Shown in pieces: positions 8,521 through 16,610 of a stretch of DNA of 64,000 nucleotides. Position 1 is the stretch's first letter; each line of letters starts with the position of its first letter. The notes under the pieces were generated by a model. That model had not been told where the DNA came from. It was given only the letters and a program-made list of their open reading frames with translations, and made no database searches. Both the position numbers and the translations under genes were made by a program. This DNA is from DASUXA01 sp036378155 (lineage in GTDB: Bacteria; Actinomycetota; Actinomycetes; Mycobacteriales; Micromonosporaceae), in contig DASUXA010000080.1 in the NCBI GenBank assembly GCA_036378155.1, positions 1-64,000 on the forward strand, in the 5' to 3' direction.

Positions 8521-8570
8521 GGACGCGGGGTCGCGGTCGCCGGAGTACCGGCGCCGCCCGGATCGCGGGG

Positions 8571-9332
8571 TCAGCGTCCCTGGTTCGCCACCGCTGCCGC
8601 CGCCTCCCTGGCCGCCTCGGGGTCCAGGTACACCCCGCCCGGCGTCAACGGACGCAGGGTCGCCGGGTCCAGGTCGTACCGCAACGGAATGCCGGTCGGG
8701 ATGTTCAGCCCCGCGATCTGCTCGTCGGAGACCTGGTCGAGGTGCTTGACCAGGGCGCGCAGCGAGTTGCCGTGTGCCGCCACCAGGACGGTCTTCCCGT
8801 CCAGCAGGTCCGGCACGATCGCGTCGTACCAGTACGGCAGCAGCCGGGCGACCACGTCGGCGAGGCACTCGGTGCGCGGCATCAGCTCGGGCGGCAACAC
8901 GGCGTACCGGGGATCACCCGCCTGCGACCACTCGTCGTCGTCGGCGATCGGCGGGGGCGGGGTGTCGTACGACCGGCGCCACAGCATGAACTGCTGCTCC
9001 CCGTACGTCTCCAGGGTCTGCTTCTTGTTCTTGCCCTGCAGCGCCCCGTAGTGCCGCTCGTTGAGTCGCCAACTGCGGCGGACCGGAACCCAGAGCCGGT
9101 CGGCGGCGTCCAGCGCCAGGTCGGCGGTGCGGATCGCGCGACGCAGTACCGACGTATGGGTGACATCGGGCAGCAGGTCGTGTTCGCGCAGCAGTTCGCC
9201 GCCGCGGCGCGCCTCGGCCTCGCCTTTCGCGGTCAGGTCCACGTCGACCCAGCCGGTGAACAGGTTCTTCGCGTTCCACTCGCTCTCGCCGTGGCGCAGC
9301 AGCACCAGGGCCCCAACGGTACGGACGGTCAT
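8571..9332 (-). CDS. gpmA: 2,3-bisphosphoglycerate-dependent phosphoglycerate mutase
   Basis: 253 residues, the normal size of dPGM (3-phosphoglycerate to 2-phosphoglycerate in glycolysis). Catalytic LLRHGESEWN (phosphohistidine at about 14), RAIRTA, WRLNERHYGALQGKNK and VLVAAHGNSLRAL (second active His) are all present. The gene precedes senX3-regX3 as in mycobacteria (Rv0489). ATG at 9332 has AGGA 8 nt upstream and also a CAGGAT hexamer 6 nt upstream. Confidence 0.97.
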   Translation of the reverse strand: MTVRTVGALVLLRHGESEWNAKNLFTGWVDVDLTAKGEAEARRGGELLREHDLLPDVTHTSVLRRAIRTADLALDAADRLWVPVRRSWRLNERHYGALQGKNKKQTLETYGEQQFMLWRRSYDTPPPPIADDDEWSQAGDPRYAVLPPELMPRTECLADVVARLLPYWYDAIVPDLLDGKTVLVAAHGNSLRALVKHLDQVSDEQIAGLNIPTGIPLRYDLDPATLRPLTPGGVYLDPEAAREAAAAVANQGR

Positions 9333-9508
9333 ACCGCCATCCTGCCGTACCCGCCGGCGCCGGTCCGATCGGGCGGCTCGTCCCGGCCTACGGCGCAGTG
9401 CGCGCGCCGTTCCGACGCGAGGCATGCCGGGCGAGGGGTTCGCCCAGCCCTCCGACAGACCAACCCGCCGACAGATCTGGGCGATTTGTCGCGCTACCGG
9501 CGCTTGCC

Positions 9509-11782
9509 TCACCGGGTGCGGATCGGCTCGCCCCGCTCGGCGCGCTCGCGCAGCGTCGCGGACGGGCGGAACCGCTCGCCGTACCGTTGCGCCAGCTCCT
9601 CGGCGCGCGCCACGAACCCGGCGACACCGCCCGGATACTGGTCGACGTACTGGAGCACGCCGCCGGTCCACGCCGGGAAGCCGATGCCGAAGATCGAGCC
9701 GATGTTGCCGTCCGGTACCGCCTCCAGCACCCCCTCGTCGAGGCAGGCGACCGCCTCCAGCGCCTCCACCACGAGCAGCCGTTCCCGCAGGTCGCGCATG
9801 GGTACCGCAGGCGGTCCGGAAGGCGTGCCGAACGCCTCGGCAAGCCCCGGCCACAGCCGCTTCGGCGAGCCGTCGCCCGGATAGTCGTAGAACCCGGCAC
9901 CGGCCGCCTTGCCGGTGCGCCGGTACCGCTCGACCATCACGTCCAGCACCGCCTCGCCCGGATGCGACGGGGTGCGTACCCCCGCCCGCCGTGCCTCGTC
10001 CCGCAGCTTGCGCGGCAAGGTCAGGGTCACCTCGTCCACCACGGCGAGCGGACCCACCGGGTACCCCGCTTGCAGAGCCGCCTGCTCGACCGAGGCCGCC
10101 GGCACGCCCTCGGCGAGCATGGCGAGCCCTTCCAGGATGTACGCGCCGAAGACCCGGCTGGTGAAGAAGCCACGCGAGTCGTTGACCACGATCGGCGTCT
10201 TGTCGATCTGCCGGACCAGGTCGTACCCCCGTGCCAGGGTCTGGTCCGAAGTCGCCTTGCCCCGGATGATCTCGACCAGGGGCATCTTGTCGACCGGCGA
10301 GAAGAAGTGCAGACCGAGGAAGCGCTCCGGGCGGTCGAGCGCCTCGGCGAGACTGGTGATCGGCAGCGACGAGGTGTTCGAGGCGATCACCGCGTCCGGG
10401 TCGAGCACGGCGGCGAGCTTCCGGTACGTCTCGTGCTTCAACGCGAGATCCTCGAAGACCGCCTCGATGACCATGTCGCAACCGGCGACGTCGTCGATCC
10501 GGTCGGTGGGCGTGATCCGGGCGAGGGTCGCGTCGCGACGCTCCGCAGTGGAGCGTCCCCGGCTGACCGCCTTGTCCAGCAGTTTGCGCGAGTAGTCCCG
10601 ACCCTTCTCGGCGGCGGTCAGCGACACGTCGACGAGGACGACGTCGATGCCGCGCCGGGCACACGCGTACGCGATGCCCGAGCCCATCATCCCCGCGCCG
10701 ATCACACCGACCTTCGACACCCGCGACGGCTCCGCCGCCGGGCGCGAGCCGCCCCGGTTGAGGTGTTGCAGGTCGAAGAAGAACGCCTGGGTCATGTTGC
10801 GCTGTACCGGCGTGTCGACCAGGGATGCGAACCAGCGTCCCTCGATGCGCAGCGCGGTGTCGATGTCGACCTGCGCGCCTTCGACCGCGGCGCACAGGAT
10901 CGCGTGCGGCGCCGGGTAGTGCGCTCCCTTGAGCTGCTTGCGCAGGGTCGCGGGGAACGCGGGCAGCGCCATCGCCATCGCCTTGTCCGTCGGACGCCCG
11001 CCGGGCAGCCGGTACCCCGGCCGGTCCCAGGGCTGCGCGGCACGCGGATTCGCGGCGATCCAGGCGACCGCCTTGTCGATCAGCTCCTCCGGCGTCGTGG
11101 CGAGTTCGTCGACCAGCCCGATCTCGAGTGCCTGCGCCGGGCGCAGCCGCTGACCCTGCAGCAGCACCTTGGTCAGCGCATCCTGGACGCCCAGCAGGCG
11201 TACCACGCGGGTCACGCCACCCCCGCCGGGCAGCAGACCCAGGGTGACCTCGGGCAGCCCGAGCCGGATCGACGGCGAGTCGAGCACCACCCGGTGGTGG
11301 CAGGCGAGCGGTACCTCGAAACCGCCGCCCAACGCGGTTCCGTTGATCGCGGCGACCACCGGTCGACCCAGCGTCTCCAGCCGCCGGAACTGGTCCTTGA
11401 CGATGCCCGCCAGTTCGTACACCCGACGGCTGATCGGTCGGGTCGCGCCCGCACCGACGCCGCTCGCGCCGTCGGTCGCGCTCCCGGCGGCGCCACCCCC
11501 GCCCGCCGCGCCGTCGGAGGCGCCGCCCCCGCCCGCCGCGCCGTCGCCGAACGGACCGGCGGCGCCGGCGGTGAAGTCCTTGAGGTCCATGCCGAGCAGG
11601 AACCCGTTCGGCTTGCCGGAGGTGATGACGACGCCGGTGATCGTGTCGCGCTCGGCGCGCAACCGGTCGACCGTCGCGCCCATCGCCTCGATGTACCGGG
11701 CGTTGATGGTGTTCGCCGACTGGGCCGGATCGTCGAGGGTGAGGACCACGATGCCGTCTTCGCGCTGCTCCCACCTGATCAT
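9509..11782 (-). CDS. FadB-type multifunctional enoyl-CoA hydratase/3-hydroxyacyl-CoA dehydrogenase
   Basis: 757 residues. The N-terminal crotonase domain has oxyanion-hole strands LLGMDLKDF (about 65-75) and GTALGGGFEVPLA, with catalytic-loop GLPEVTLGLLPGGGG. The NAD-binding dehydrogenase domain starts at VGVIGAGMMGSGIA and contains SNTSSLPITSLA and GLHFFSPVDKMPLVEI (catalytic His/Glu). C-terminal 3HCDH repeats end at PIRTR. Start ATG 11782 overlaps the thiolase stop (ATGA), so the two are translationally coupled as the FadA/FadB pair of fatty-acid beta-oxidation. Odd: a roughly 45-residue Gly/Ala-rich insertion interrupts the crotonase domain after the first oxyanion strand. Confidence 0.95.
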   Translation of the reverse strand: MIRWEQREDGIVVLTLDDPAQSANTINARYIEAMGATVDRLRAERDTITGVVITSGKPNGFLLGMDLKDFTAGAAGPFGDGAAGGGGASDGAAGGGGAAGSATDGASGVGAGATRPISRRVYELAGIVKDQFRRLETLGRPVVAAINGTALGGGFEVPLACHHRVVLDSPSIRLGLPEVTLGLLPGGGGVTRVVRLLGVQDALTKVLLQGQRLRPAQALEIGLVDELATTPEELIDKAVAWIAANPRAAQPWDRPGYRLPGGRPTDKAMAMALPAFPATLRKQLKGAHYPAPHAILCAAVEGAQVDIDTALRIEGRWFASLVDTPVQRNMTQAFFFDLQHLNRGGSRPAAEPSRVSKVGVIGAGMMGSGIAYACARRGIDVVLVDVSLTAAEKGRDYSRKLLDKAVSRGRSTAERRDATLARITPTDRIDDVAGCDMVIEAVFEDLALKHETYRKLAAVLDPDAVIASNTSSLPITSLAEALDRPERFLGLHFFSPVDKMPLVEIIRGKATSDQTLARGYDLVRQIDKTPIVVNDSRGFFTSRVFGAYILEGLAMLAEGVPAASVEQAALQAGYPVGPLAVVDEVTLTLPRKLRDEARRAGVRTPSHPGEAVLDVMVERYRRTGKAAGAGFYDYPGDGSPKRLWPGLAEAFGTPSGPPAVPMRDLRERLLVVEALEAVACLDEGVLEAVPDGNIGSIFGIGFPAWTGGVLQYVDQYPGGVAGFVARAEELAQRYGERFRPSATLRERAERGEPIRTR
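11490..11546 (-). repeat. 30-bp tandem duplication inside fadB
   Basis: A 27-nt segment at 11490-11516 recurs at 11520-11546 with a single difference, giving tandem DGAAGGGGA(S/A) in the protein. It forms the core of the Gly/Ala-rich insertion in the crotonase domain. Confidence 0.85.
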
Positions 11783-13008
11783 GACAGCCTCTCGATGATC
11801 GTCGCGATGCCCATCCCGCCGCCCACGCACAAGGTGGCGAGCCCGTACCGCTGGTCGCGGCGCTCCAGTTCGTCCAGCAGCGTGCCGAGCAGCATCGCGC
11901 CGGTGGCGCCGAGCGGATGACCCATGGCGATCGCCCCGCCGTTGACGTTGACCACGTCGTCCGGCAGGGACATCTCCCGCATGAAGCGCAGCGGTACCGC
12001 CGCGAACGCCTCGTTGACCTCGAACAGGTCGATGTCGGTGACCGCGAGCCCCGCCTTGTCCAGCGCCTTGCGCGCGGCGGGACCCGGACCGGCGAGCATG
12101 ATCGTCGGTTCCGACCCGGTCACCACCGCGGCGACCACGCGGGCACGTGGGGCCAACCCCGCCGCCTCGCCCGCCTGCGGCGATCCGACGACCACCAGGG
12201 AGGCGCCGTCCACGATTCCGGAGGAGTTGCCCGCGGTGTGGACGTGGTTGATCCGCTCGATCCAGTGGTACCGCTGCAGCGCCACCGCGTCGAACCCAGC
12301 CATCTCGCCCATCACGCCGAACGACGGGTCCAGCCCGGCGAGGGTGTCCACTGTGGTACCGGGGCGAACCGTCTCGTCGCGATCGAGGATGACCTGGCCG
12401 ACCCGGTCGACGACCGGTACCACGGAGCGCTCGAACGCGCCGTCCGCCCACGCCTTGGCGGCGCGGGTGTGCGACTGGGCGGCGTACCGGTCGACCGTCT
12501 CCCGGTCGAAGCCCTCGACGGTGGCGAGCAGGTCCGCGCTCACGCCCTGGGGTACGAACCCGGTCGCGTAGTTGGACTCCGGGTCCAACGCCCACGCGCC
12601 GCCGTCCGAACCCATCGGTACCCGCGACATCGACTCGACGCCGCCCGCCAGGATCAGGTCGTCCCAGCCGGCGCGTACCTTCTGCGCGGCGGTGTTCACC
12701 GCTTCCAGACCGGACCCGCAGAACCGGTTCAGGGTCAGCCCGGCGACGGTGTCGGGCAGACCGGCCAGCAGCGCGGCGGTACGCGCGATGTCCATGCCCT
12801 GATCCCCGATCGCGGTGACGCAGCCGAGGATCACGTCGTCGATGGCGGCTGGGTCGAGTCCGGGGTTGCGCTCCCGTACCGCGTCGATCAGCCCGACGAC
12901 CAGCGAGACGGGCTTGACTTCGTACAGCGAGCCGCCCGGTTTGCCGTCGCGTGCCGGCTTGCCGCGCCCACGCGGGGTGCGGACCGCGTCGAAAATGTAC
13001 GCCTCCAC
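11779..13008 (-). CDS. Acetyl-CoA acyltransferase (FadA thiolase)
   Basis: 409 residues. It starts VEAYIFDAVRTPRGRG at GTG 13008. Nucleophilic Cys around residue 97 in LNRFCGSGLEAV, the NVNGGAIAMGHPLGATGA active His, and a second Cys in LCVGGGMGIA. It cleaves 3-ketoacyl-CoA to acetyl-CoA and a shortened acyl-CoA. Downstream of the CoA-transferase/racemase gene with 19 bp between and overlapping fadB by 4 bp, it is the middle gene of a three-gene beta-oxidation operon. Confidence 0.95.
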   Translation of the reverse strand: MEAYIFDAVRTPRGRGKPARDGKPGGSLYEVKPVSLVVGLIDAVRERNPGLDPAAIDDVILGCVTAIGDQGMDIARTAALLAGLPDTVAGLTLNRFCGSGLEAVNTAAQKVRAGWDDLILAGGVESMSRVPMGSDGGAWALDPESNYATGFVPQGVSADLLATVEGFDRETVDRYAAQSHTRAAKAWADGAFERSVVPVVDRVGQVILDRDETVRPGTTVDTLAGLDPSFGVMGEMAGFDAVALQRYHWIERINHVHTAGNSSGIVDGASLVVVGSPQAGEAAGLAPRARVVAAVVTGSEPTIMLAGPGPAARKALDKAGLAVTDIDLFEVNEAFAAVPLRFMREMSLPDDVVNVNGGAIAMGHPLGATGAMLLGTLLDELERRDQRYGLATLCVGGGMGIATIIERLS

Positions 13009-13027
13009 CGCCGCATTCTCGCCGAAC

Positions 13028-14167
13028 CTACCCGCCGGTAACAACCCCTTCGCGGAACAGCCTCGGCAGGTCCGGTACGCCCCACTCGGTCAGCACCTCG
13101 CGGGTGTGCTCACCGAGGTGCGGCGGTCGCCCCGGCAGGTCCGGTCGCGTCGTCGAGAACCGCGGGGCGGGCGCGGGTTGCGCCACGCCGTCGACCGTCA
13201 CGAAGGTGTCCCGGGCGGCGAGCTGCGGGTGGCGCGAGGCGGCCGCCTCGCCCAGCGAGAGCACCGGCGCGACGCAGGCGTCGCTGCCCTCGAACACGGC
13301 GACCCATTCGTCACGGGTACGGGTCGCGAACCGCGCCGCGATCGCCTGCTTCAACGCGGGCCAGTTCGCCGGGTCGTACTGGTCGAACCCGTCGAGCCCG
13401 CCGAGGCGGGTGGCGAACTCGGCGAAGAACCGCGGCTCCAGGGGACCGACCGCGACGTGGCGACCGTCGCTGGTGCGGTACGTGCCGTAGAAGGGCGCCG
13501 CCCCGTCCAGCAGGTTCGCCCCACGCCGGTCCGTCCACGCCCCGCCGTGCAGCATGCCGAACACCAGGGTGCCGAGCAGCGCCGCGCCGTCGACGATCGC
13601 CGCGTCGACGACCTGACCGGTACCGGTCTGCCGGGCGTGCAGCAGCGCCGCGAGCACCCCGATCGCCAGTACCGCCCCGCCACCGCCGAAGTCGCCGAGC
13701 AGGTTCAGCGGCGGTACCGGGTCGCCGTCCGGCGAACCGATGGCGTGCAGGAGCCCGGTGACCGCCAGGTAGGTGATGTCGTGCCCGGCAGTGGACGCGA
13801 GCGGACCGTCCTGACCCCAGCCGGTCATCCGCCCGTACACCAGGCGGGGGTTCGCGGCGAGCAGGGCGTCCGGTCCGACGCCCAGCCGCTCGGCGACGCC
13901 CGGTCGGTACCCCTCGATGAACACGTCGGCGCGCTCGACCAGCGCGCGGACCACCGCCGCGCCGTCGGGGTGCTTCAGGTCGACCTGGATCGAACGCTTG
14001 CCCCGCGAGAGCAGGTCCGGTTCGGGTACCGGCAGCGACAGCCCGCCCTCGACGCGGTCCACCCGGACCACGTCGGCGCCCAGGTCGGCGAGGATCATCC
14101 CGGCGAACGGCGCCGGACCGATGCCCGCCATCTCCACGACCCGCACGCCCGCCAGCGGTCCCGCCAT
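13028..14167 (-). CDS. CaiB/BaiF CoA-transferase family, alpha-methylacyl-CoA racemase-like
   Basis: 379 residues. Family signatures: LAGVRVVEMAGIGPAPFAG, the DLGADVVRVDR loop, SIQVDLKHPDG, ADVFIEGYRPGVAERLG with the CoA-binding segment, YGRMTGWGQDGP and AGHDITYLAVTGLLHAIG, the Gly-His-Asp arrangement typical of alpha-methylacyl-CoA racemases (Mcr type). Racemisation would let branched methyl-acyl-CoAs enter the downstream FadA/FadB pathway. ATG 14167 has TATTGT 8 nt upstream and probably drives the operon. Confidence 0.92.
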   Translation of the reverse strand: MAGPLAGVRVVEMAGIGPAPFAGMILADLGADVVRVDRVEGGLSLPVPEPDLLSRGKRSIQVDLKHPDGAAVVRALVERADVFIEGYRPGVAERLGVGPDALLAANPRLVYGRMTGWGQDGPLASTAGHDITYLAVTGLLHAIGSPDGDPVPPLNLLGDFGGGGAVLAIGVLAALLHARQTGTGQVVDAAIVDGAALLGTLVFGMLHGGAWTDRRGANLLDGAAPFYGTYRTSDGRHVAVGPLEPRFFAEFATRLGGLDGFDQYDPANWPALKQAIAARFATRTRDEWVAVFEGSDACVAPVLSLGEAAASRHPQLAARDTFVTVDGVAQPAPAPRFSTTRPDLPGRPPHLGEHTREVLTEWGVPDLPRLFREGVVTGG

Positions 14168-14501
14168 GCCTGGTGACAATACGGTCCGGCGGCGAGGGGC
14201 GACGCGCACCCCCGTTCGCGTCGCCCGCGCTCGCCGCCGGCTGAACCAACGCCCCGTCAGCGCGAACAGGTCGCACCGGAACCCTGGTTCGGACGTAGGT
14301 GCCGCACCGATCTGGAACCTTCGGCCCCAGCCCCCTTCGGCGCCGCCACCACCCCCATGGCCAGTCCGGGCTCGATCCCCCCAGATCCGCTACCGAGCTG
14401 GCGCTGCACAAGACGCTACGGGGGTCGGCGACCTGCCACAACCTGATTGGGTGTCCTGATCATCACAGTGTGAGCGGCCGACAGACGGGTATCCGACGCG
14501 G
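14168..14501. other. Intergenic region, no gene seen
   Basis: 334 bp between the racemase start and the GT39 stop. Apart from the TATTGT -10 at 14176-14181 (minus strand), the only structured item is TCACAGTGTGA (14463-14473), a 5-bp-arm inverted repeat. No tRNA, ORF or strong hairpin was recognised. Confidence 0.5.
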
Positions 14502-16022
14502 TTAATCGAAGTGCCTGAACGACGGCCACAGCCGCGCCCAGGCAGCGACGGGATTCCGACAGATCGCGATCGGGCGACCCTGCTCCTCGTTGTCCACGCG
14601 GACACCGTTGTCGAGCCGACCGACCGCCTGGCAGTCGCCGAACCGGTCGCGCACCACCGCCATCGGGAGCCCGACCGTCACCACCACGGTCGTGTCCGCC
14701 GGCGGCGGGCCGTACGCGTAGAGCTGGTTGTGCCCGCTGTACACGGCGGGCAGGCCGAGCCCCGCGCCGTACCTGCTGATCGCGCCCGCCTCGCCGTAGT
14801 TCGCGGTGAGGACGACGGCGTGCGCCCGGTCGGCGGGCGGCAGCGCCCGGTACGCGGCTGCCACCTGCCCGACGTAGACCGGCCAGCCGACCTGGTCGCG
14901 AGCTGCCTGGTTGACCGCCGGCACAGGCGTGTCGCCGAGCACCGACAGCGGTACCACCGGCAGGGCGATGACCGTCGACACGGCGGCATTGACCCCGATC
15001 GCGGCGACCAGCAGCGCGCGGCGACCCCCGTGCCCGGTCAACCACCGCTCGGTCGGTACCGCCCCGGCGGCGAGCAGCAGCCCGAGCAGACCGTACGGGT
15101 AGTACCCCTGACCACCGGTGACCAGCACGACCACGACGACGACCAGGTACCCGACGGCGAACGCGCGGATCGCGCGCGACGTCGGGCGGCGCAGCAACGC
15201 CACGAACCCGACCACGACCAGGGCGAACAGCGGCGGCCCGATCAGGAGGATCTGCAACGGCAGGACCATCGGGCGCGCGTCGGGACCCTTGTGCACGGCG
15301 ATCGCCCCCGCCATCGTCGCCTGCGGCCACCCGTGGGTCGCCTGGTACAGCAGGTTCGGCGCGCCGATCAGCACGGCGAGCCCGACTCCTGCCCAGAGCC
15401 AGCCCGACGTCAGCACCCGGCGCGGCCCGACCAGCAACAGCCCGACCGCCAGGCCGAGAAGCAACAGCACGACCAGGTCCTTGTTGTCCAGCGCCACGCC
15501 GACCGCCGCGCCCACCGCCAGCCACCAGCGCGGCTCGGCGCGCAGCAGGGCACGGACCGCGAACAGGATCACCGCGGACCACAGCAGCAGGTCCACAGTG
15601 GCGGTGAGCAGGATGTGCCCGAAGATCAACGTGCCGGAGGCGGACGCGAACCCGAACGCCGCGATGCCCTGCGCCCAGCCGCGACCGCCGAGCTCACGAG
15701 CGATCAGCGCGACCAGCAGCACGGCGCCCGCCGCGCAGAGCGTCGCCGGAACCCGCACCGCCCAGAGGTGGTCGCCGAACAGCCCGGTCGCCACCCTCGC
15801 CAGCACCGGCGTCAACGGCGGCTGGTCCAGATAGCCCCAGGCGGGCGGCAGCATCCGAAAGTACAGCTCGTCGCGGTGGTATCCGTAGCCGAAGCTGGTC
15901 ACGGTGAGCACGACGAGCGTGGCGACCAGCGCAGTGCCGACCGGCCACCAGGCGACCGGCGGCACGGCCGGACGAGACCGGGCACCGTCGACGGTCGCGG
16001 CTGGCGCGGTGGAAGTGAACAC
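14502..16022 (-). CDS. GT39-like polytopic glycosyltransferase (ArnT/PMT family)
   Basis: 506 residues with about 10 hydrophobic segments. The first external loop has the family-typical YGYHRDELYFRMLPPAWGYLDQPPLTP, containing the DE and the DQPP elements of lipid-phosphate-sugar transferases (PMT_2). A soluble C-terminal domain of about 130 residues follows. It presumably moves a sugar from polyprenyl phosphate to an extracytoplasmic acceptor, which is unknown. GTG 16022 lacks a Shine-Dalgarno but has TACGGT 7 nt upstream. It is transcribed alone; nothing nearby hints at the acceptor. Confidence 0.85.
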   Translation of the reverse strand: MFTSTAPAATVDGARSRPAVPPVAWWPVGTALVATLVVLTVTSFGYGYHRDELYFRMLPPAWGYLDQPPLTPVLARVATGLFGDHLWAVRVPATLCAAGAVLLVALIARELGGRGWAQGIAAFGFASASGTLIFGHILLTATVDLLLWSAVILFAVRALLRAEPRWWLAVGAAVGVALDNKDLVVLLLLGLAVGLLLVGPRRVLTSGWLWAGVGLAVLIGAPNLLYQATHGWPQATMAGAIAVHKGPDARPMVLPLQILLIGPPLFALVVVGFVALLRRPTSRAIRAFAVGYLVVVVVVLVTGGQGYYPYGLLGLLLAAGAVPTERWLTGHGGRRALLVAAIGVNAAVSTVIALPVVPLSVLGDTPVPAVNQAARDQVGWPVYVGQVAAAYRALPPADRAHAVVLTANYGEAGAISRYGAGLGLPAVYSGHNQLYAYGPPPADTTVVVTVGLPMAVVRDRFGDCQAVGRLDNGVRVDNEEQGRPIAICRNPVAAWARLWPSFRHFD

Positions 16023-16112
16023 GTCGGGAACCGTAGCGGAGCGGGCGACATCCGAGGGGTACCGCCGCGTCGATCCCCGTCGACTCGTCGGCGCTCGGCG
16101 GCGCGACCACGG

Positions 16113-16610
16113 CTACTGCGCCGACGGCTCCACGATGTGCCGGAACGCGCGCAGGTTGTCCAGGGGTTCGCCGCGCTTGACCCGCCACTCCCACTCGCGG
16201 CGGATGGCGGTACCGAAGCCGATCTCCAACATCGTGTCGAAGCTCTCGTCGGCATAGGTCAGTACCGACCCCAGCAGGCGGTCGATCTCGTCGGCGGTCA
16301 CCGCGTGCAGCGGCACCCTGCCGACCAGGTACACGTCGCCGACCGTGTCGACCGAGAACGCCACCGCGTACATCCGCGCATTGCGACGCAGCAGCCACTC
16401 CCACAACTGCTCGCGGTTCTCGTCGGGCTGGCGCATCACGAACGCCTCGATCCGCAGGGCGTGCTCGCCCACGATCAGATTGCAGTTCGTCTTCAGCTTG
16501 TGGGTACCGGGCAGCGTCACCACGAACGACGAGTCGCCGGTGCGGTCCCACTCCAGCCCGCGCTCGTCGAGCGTGTCCCGGATCACCTGGCACACCTGCT
16601 CGGTCGTCAC
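16113..16610 (-). CDS. YbjN-domain protein (Rv0487-like)
   Basis: 165 residues of YbjN/type III secretion chaperone-like fold: VCQVIRDTLDERGLEW, FVVTLPGTHKLKTNCNLIVGEHALRIEAFV, and LLRRNARMYAVAFSVDTVGDVYLVGRVPL. No enzyme activity is known. It follows mshA with a GTGA overlap (16607-16610), the same order as mshA-Rv0487 in mycobacteria, so co-translation with the mycothiol enzyme is expected. Confidence 0.9.
   Translation of the reverse strand: MTTEQVCQVIRDTLDERGLEWDRTGDSSFVVTLPGTHKLKTNCNLIVGEHALRIEAFVMRQPDENREQLWEWLLRRNARMYAVAFSVDTVGDVYLVGRVPLHAVTADEIDRLLGSVLTYADESFDTMLEIGFGTAIRREWEWRVKRGEPLDNLRAFRHIVEPSAQ

Noticed and set aside
9398..11920. Very long plus-strand open frame opposite fadB
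   Set aside because: Arg/Pro-rich translation without domains; antisense shadow caused by high G+C. The same applies to long frames opposite 14511-17564 and the upstream extension 51726-53387 of the helicase.
14270..14310. tRNA-like GGTTCGGAC segment
   Set aside because: No acceptor stem, anticodon arm or CCA context could be folded around it.
14463..14473. TCACAGTGTGA as a CRP site
   Set aside because: Arms are in inverse order to the TGTGA-N6-TCACA consensus and only five bases long.
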